Positions 13,491 through 16,517 of a stretch of 16,517 bases of DNA are shown in pieces. The translations under genes and the position numbers were made by a program. This DNA is from JBARRS01 sp049644345 (lineage in GTDB: Bacteria; Actinomycetota; Thermoleophilia; Gaiellales; Gaiellaceae), in contig JBARRS010000019.1 of assembly GCA_049644345.1 (NCBI GenBank), positions 1 to 16,517 of the forward strand. Direction: 5' to 3'. Position 1 is the first letter of the stretch. Every line of letters begins with the position of its first letter. The notes below the pieces were generated by a model. It saw only the letters and a list, made by a program, of their open reading frames with translations, was not told the origin of the DNA and did not search any database.

Positions 13491-15119
13491 CTACTTCTTG
13501 TGCACGGTCGTCAGAGTGCGGATCGAGAGCTCGTTGAACGGCCCCTGCGGCGTGTTGATGAACCCGGCCCACTTCGGGCTGACGGCGGCGACCGAGTCGT
13601 CGTTTGCCAGCCAGATGTACGGGCGCTGGTTGTACAGGTACTGCTGCATCTTCCAGACGATCGCCTTTCGCTTCGCCTGGTCGGGCGTCAGCTGCTGCTG
13701 GGAGTACAGCGTGTCGTACGTCTTGTTGCAGTAGCCGCTGTCGCTCCAGCCTCCGTATTGGGCACAGGTGACGACCGAGAGCATGAAGTCCGGGTCGATC
13801 AGGGAGGTCCAGTCCCAGAGCGCCAGGTCGAAGTTGAGGTACTTGTTGTTCGGCGCGAGCATGAAGTCGGTCGCCGCCGTCGAGTCGAGCGCCTTTTGCC
13901 GAAGCTGCACGCCGATCTTGCGGAAGTCGGCCTGAATGATCTGGAAGGTCCGGGGGACGCTCTGGACGTCGGTCGGCGCGATCACGTCGTAGACCATCTT
14001 GTGGCCGTCCGCCGTGCGGATCCCGTCGGAGCCGCGCTTGTACCCGAGGCCGTCGAGGATCCTGTTCGCAAGCGCGAGGTCGAATGTCTCCGGCTTCAGA
14101 TTCGGGTTGTGCCACTCGCCCGTGGAGGCCGGGACGATCGACTCGGCCGGTTTGGCAGTTCCGAGGAAGACGACGCGAATGATCTGCGCGCGGTCGATCG
14201 TGTGCGCGAACGCCTCCTTGAGCTTCAGGTTCAACAGCTCGCGGTGGTGCAGCTTGTGCGGGTTCGAGTTGAAGATGAAGTCGGTCTGGTCGAGCCCCGG
14301 CACGTCGGAGATCGTGAAACCCGCGTTCTTCAGCGTCTTGATCGCGGTCGCGGGGACCGCCTCGATCGCGTCGATCTCGTTGGCCTTCAGCGCCGAGATC
14401 ATCGCGTCGTCGTTGGCGAACATCCGCAGGCCGAAGGCCTTGACCTTCGGCTTCGTCCCCCAGTAGGAGTCGTTGCGGTTGAAGAGCGCGATCTCGTCCT
14501 TCTGGAACTTGACGAGCTTGAACGGGCCCGAGCCGACAATCGGTGGGTTGTTCGCGAACGTCTTCAGGTCAGCGCCCTTGTGGCCCGTGTACTTGCTCCA
14601 GATGTGCTTGGGCAGGAACCAGAACTGCTGGAACTGGCCGAGCACATTGCCCGGCGCCTGCGCATAGTGGACGACGAGCGTCGTTGAGTCCGGCGCGTCC
14701 GCGCGCGTGATATGGGCAATCAGCCCGGCCTCGTTCGCCGCGCCCGTGCCTTGAAACTTGATGTCGGTGTTGATCGTCCAGGCCGCGTCGGCCGCAGTCA
14801 GCGGCTTTCCGTCGGTCCACTTGGCGTTCGAAACGAGCTTGAACGTCCAGGTCTTGCCGCCGTCTGACGATCGCCACGAGCGCGCGAAGAAGGGGGCGAA
14901 GCGGTGGTTGGTCTTGTCGTACTGGACGAGGACGGGGTAGATGTACTCGAAGGTGTTGTACGAATCCTGGTTGAAGGCGACGTACGGATTGAGCGAGTCG
15001 ATCCGCGAGCTCGTTCCGAGCCTGAAAGTCCCTCCGCTCGAGCTCTTCGTCGATCCGCATCCGCCGAGTACCAGGGCGCAAGCGCCGAGTACGAGCGCCG
15101 CGAGCAACCGCTTCCTCAT
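13491..15119 (-). CDS. Peptide ABC transporter substrate-binding lipoprotein (SBP_bac_5 / DppA family)
   Basis: This 542-residue lipoprotein captures peptides outside the membrane for the DppBCDF-like importer. The signal sequence MRKRLLAALVLGACALVLGG ends in the lipobox LGGC (Cys21), followed by a Ser/Gly linker. The mature protein begins TFRLGTSSRIDSLNPYVAF, then YIYPVLVQYDK, FAPFFARSW and DGGKTWTFKL, then NAKWTDGKPLTAADAAW at about 98-114. These are the defining blocks of family 5 binding proteins. GSGPFKLVKF near 196-205 and LKEAFAHTIDRAQI near 301-314 are also typical. The start has an exceptionally good ribosome site. It follows the LD-carboxypeptidase gene by 19 bp and precedes the DppB-like gene. 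Ligand could be oligopeptides, dipeptides or muropeptides; the LD-carboxypeptidase favours the last, but this is inference. Confidence 0.93.
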   Translation of the reverse strand: MRKRLLAALVLGACALVLGGCGSTKSSSGGTFRLGTSSRIDSLNPYVAFNQDSYNTFEYIYPVLVQYDKTNHRFAPFFARSWRSSDGGKTWTFKLVSNAKWTDGKPLTAADAAWTINTDIKFQGTGAANEAGLIAHITRADAPDSTTLVVHYAQAPGNVLGQFQQFWFLPKHIWSKYTGHKGADLKTFANNPPIVGSGPFKLVKFQKDEIALFNRNDSYWGTKPKVKAFGLRMFANDDAMISALKANEIDAIEAVPATAIKTLKNAGFTISDVPGLDQTDFIFNSNPHKLHHRELLNLKLKEAFAHTIDRAQIIRVVFLGTAKPAESIVPASTGEWHNPNLKPETFDLALANRILDGLGYKRGSDGIRTADGHKMVYDVIAPTDVQSVPRTFQIIQADFRKIGVQLRQKALDSTAATDFMLAPNNKYLNFDLALWDWTSLIDPDFMLSVVTCAQYGGWSDSGYCNKTYDTLYSQQQLTPDQAKRKAIVWKMQQYLYNQRPYIWLANDDSVAAVSPKWAGFINTPQGPFNELSIRTLTTVHKK

Positions 15120-15124
15120 CCTTG

Positions 15125-15133
15125 CCTCCTCCT
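15125..15133 (-). promoter_or_regulatory. Very strong ribosome binding site of the peptide-binding lipoprotein
   Basis: AGGAGGAGG lies 5 nt before the ATG at 15119, giving near-complete pairing to the 16S rRNA tail. It is far stronger than any other site in this operon and predicts excess production of the binding protein. Confidence 0.75.
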
Positions 15134-15138
15134 GAGAC

Positions 15139-16104
15139 TCACGGCCGGAACGCCGGTTCCTCGACCGTGAGCGAACGCCGGTCGGCGTCGAGCGTATACC
15201 GAACGCCGAGCGGAATGGAAGCGAGATGCTTGCCGTGGCCGAGCGGCAGCTTGTACAGGACGGGGACGCCGAGCGGCTCCAGATGCTGCTCCAGCACGTC
15301 CTCGAGCGAGCGCGAGCGGGCCCAGTCGGAGGCCTGCCGCAGGTCGCCCCAGTCGCAGTCCTTCATCTCGCCGACCACGACTCCGACGACGCCGCTGAGC
15401 TTTCCTGCGTGTCCGAGCTGCGTCAGCATCCCGTCGACGTAGTACGGAGGCGCCTTGTAGTCCTCGAAGAAGAAGATCGATCCGTCGAGGTCTACCTCCC
15501 AGGGCGTGCCCATCGTCTGCAACACCAGCCAGAGGCAGCCGCCGACGAGCGGCGCCGTTACCGTCCCGCCGCGGATCGCCCGCACGTATGGGTCGTCGGG
15601 GTCGCGGGGGACCTCCGCCGGCGCCGTTCCCGAGAGGACGCCCACCAGCCGATCGCGTGAGAAGTCGCTCGTCTCGTTGTCGCCGACGCCGACGAGGCCG
15701 TAGCCGTAGACCGTGGCCAGGCCGGTGCGCTGTCGAATCGCCACGTGGAGCGCGGTGATGTCCGAGTAGCCGACGAACGGCTTCGGGTTCTCCGCGATCG
15801 CGTCGAAGTCGAGGTACGGGATCGTCTGCGCCGAGCCGTAGCCGCCCTGGAGGCACTGGACGACGTCGACCTCGGGGTCGGCGAAGAGGGCGCTGAGATC
15901 TGCCGCCCGCGCGCTTGCATCGCCCGCGACGTAGTCGTCCCGATCGAAGACGCCGTCGGCGAGCTTGACTCGGTAGCCCTGTCCTTCCCACCACTCGACG
16001 CCTCGCAGGATCTCCGACCGAGCTTCGTACGGGCTTGCGGGCGCGGCAACGCCGATCGTGCCGCCGGGCGGCAGCGGCGGTGCGAAGAGGGACGCCCCGC
16101 TCAT
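15139..16104 (-). CDS. LD-carboxypeptidase, peptidase family S66 (LdcA / MccF type)
   Basis: This 321-residue serine peptidase is of the type that removes the terminal D-alanine from murein tetrapeptides (LdcA) or cleaves microcin C-like peptide-nucleotides (MccF). The layout is GGTIGVAAPASP at the N-terminus, CLQGGYGSAQTIPYLD at 84-99, nucleophile Ser114 in FVGYSDITALH, Glu214 in IFFFEDYKAPPYYVDGML and His290 in PLGHGKH. This Ser-Glu-His spacing matches the S66 triad. No signal peptide is seen, so it works in the cytoplasm. I chose the ATG at 16104 because it overlaps the preceding stop (ATGA) and begins right at the conserved N-terminal strand. The frame is open further upstream, over the preceding gene. 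Position directly before a complete peptide importer suggests it processes what that importer brings in. Confidence 0.9.
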   Translation of the reverse strand: MSGASLFAPPLPPGGTIGVAAPASPYEARSEILRGVEWWEGQGYRVKLADGVFDRDDYVAGDASARAADLSALFADPEVDVVQCLQGGYGSAQTIPYLDFDAIAENPKPFVGYSDITALHVAIRQRTGLATVYGYGLVGVGDNETSDFSRDRLVGVLSGTAPAEVPRDPDDPYVRAIRGGTVTAPLVGGCLWLVLQTMGTPWEVDLDGSIFFFEDYKAPPYYVDGMLTQLGHAGKLSGVVGVVVGEMKDCDWGDLRQASDWARSRSLEDVLEQHLEPLGVPVLYKLPLGHGKHLASIPLGVRYTLDADRRSLTVEEPAFRP

Positions 16105-16517
16105 CGGAATGTTTTCACCGCGGGAAGGTCGCTCGGTCGTGGGCGCTGAAGCGGCGGAATCTCGCCGCGCACCGCGGTGGCCATCCGGTCGAGCCTGCGC
16201 CGGAGCTCTTCGCGCGAGGAGACGAGGTGTCCCTCGAGGCTCCGCTGGAGCCAAGGCCCGAGCTCACGCGCGCCGGGCTCTTCCCGAAGGCAGGCGAGCT
16301 CGTCCCAGAGGTCGGGCCCGATGTCGGGGTCGCCCTGCGCAGCCCAGCAGGCGCGGGGAGCGTCACGACCTCGCCGCGCACGCTCGATCGCAAAGGCTTC
16401 CCGCCCGAGGTCCGCGCACAGCCAGTTGAGCCCGACACGGGCGAGCGACCTCGCAGCAGCCTTGTTCCGCCCTGCGCGGACTTCCGCAAGCGCTCGCTCG
16501 AGCAGCGCGACGTCCGC
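16101..16517 (-). CDS. Unknown protein, C-terminal part (cut by window edge)
   Basis: This frame is open without a stop from the window end to the TGA at 16101-16103, giving 138 residues; the start is outside. It shows the strongly GC-biased third positions of the real genes here, a normal amino-acid mix and an ATGA overlap with the LD-carboxypeptidase start. I therefore take it as the true coding frame rather than the Ser/Arg-rich frames overlapping it. The visible part is mostly helical by composition, rich in Ala, Arg, Glu and Leu, for example DVALLERALAEVRAGRNKAA and SSREELRRRLDRMATAV near the end. There is no membrane segment. I do not recognise the family. Tight coupling puts it in the peptide-transport operon. 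Confidence 0.7.
   Translation of the reverse strand, partial: ADVALLERALAEVRAGRNKAAARSLARVGLNWLCADLGREAFAIERARRGRDAPRACWAAQGDPDIGPDLWDELACLREEPGARELGPWLQRSLEGHLVSSREELRRRLDRMATAVRGEIPPLQRPRPSDLPAVKTFR

Noticed and set aside
13500..14687. Long open frame (395 codons) on the plus strand
   Set aside because: It lies antisense to the peptide-binding lipoprotein gene. The product is rich in Arg, Val, Asp and Glu without family motifs, as expected from the reverse complement of a GC-rich gene.
16115..16489. Minus-strand open frame of 124 codons, Ser/Gly/Arg-rich
   Set aside because: It has poor third-position GC and low-complexity composition. The frame ending at 16101 has proper codon bias and couples to the next gene.

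Overview
The window is a GC-rich bacterial chromosome segment that is almost entirely coding. GC-rich third codon positions, frequent GTG starts, 4-base stop/start overlaps (GTGA, ATGA), an F420-type luciferase-like oxidoreductase and a collagen-like secreted protein with a conserved Cys-rich lead-in all suggest a high-GC actinobacterium. The Thermoleophilia (Gaiellales/Solirubrobacterales) are my best guess. This placement is inference from gene content; there is no rRNA or other phylogenetic marker here. I saw no tRNA, rRNA, CRISPR array, insertion sequence or attachment site.

Region 1 (1-6527) is a divergent catabolic module. On the minus strand, reading from 4184 down to 1, lie an ABC permease, an ABC ATPase, a second permease, an NMT1/ThiY-type substrate-binding protein and the N-terminal third of a dihydropyrimidinase/D-hydantoinase (hydA, cut by the window edge). 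On the plus strand are an M20-family N-carbamoyl-amino-acid hydrolase (beta-ureidopropionase/allantoate amidohydrolase type) and an LLM-class F420-dependent oxidoreductase. Together they would import a cyclic ureide (dihydropyrimidine or hydantoin-like compound), open the ring with HydA and remove the carbamoyl group with the M20 enzyme. The oxidoreductase would act on the ring or on a product. Only 32 bp separate the two divergent starts, and each start has a -10-like hexamer 6-7 nt upstream, which suggests back-to-back leaderless promoters.

Region 2 (6534-9495) holds two secreted proteins of unknown role, transcribed away from each other. One (minus) has a signal peptide, 15 Gly-X-Y triplets and a lamin-tail domain. 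The other (plus) is a 614-residue exported protein with sialidase/BNR-like repeats. A perfect GC hairpin lies between the second gene and region 3.

Region 3 (9569-16517, minus strand) is one tightly packed operon. It reads: unknown protein (partial, no start inside the window), LD-carboxypeptidase of family S66 (LdcA/MccF type), lipoprotein peptide-binding protein, DppB-, DppC-, DppD- and DppF-like subunits. Linkage of an LD-carboxypeptidase to a complete peptide importer suggests recovery of cell-wall peptides or processing of imported peptides. In both transport operons the substrate-binding protein gene has a strong Shine-Dalgarno sequence of its own, while most of the permease and ATPase genes are joined by 4-base overlaps. 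A GC hairpin follows each substrate-binding protein gene.
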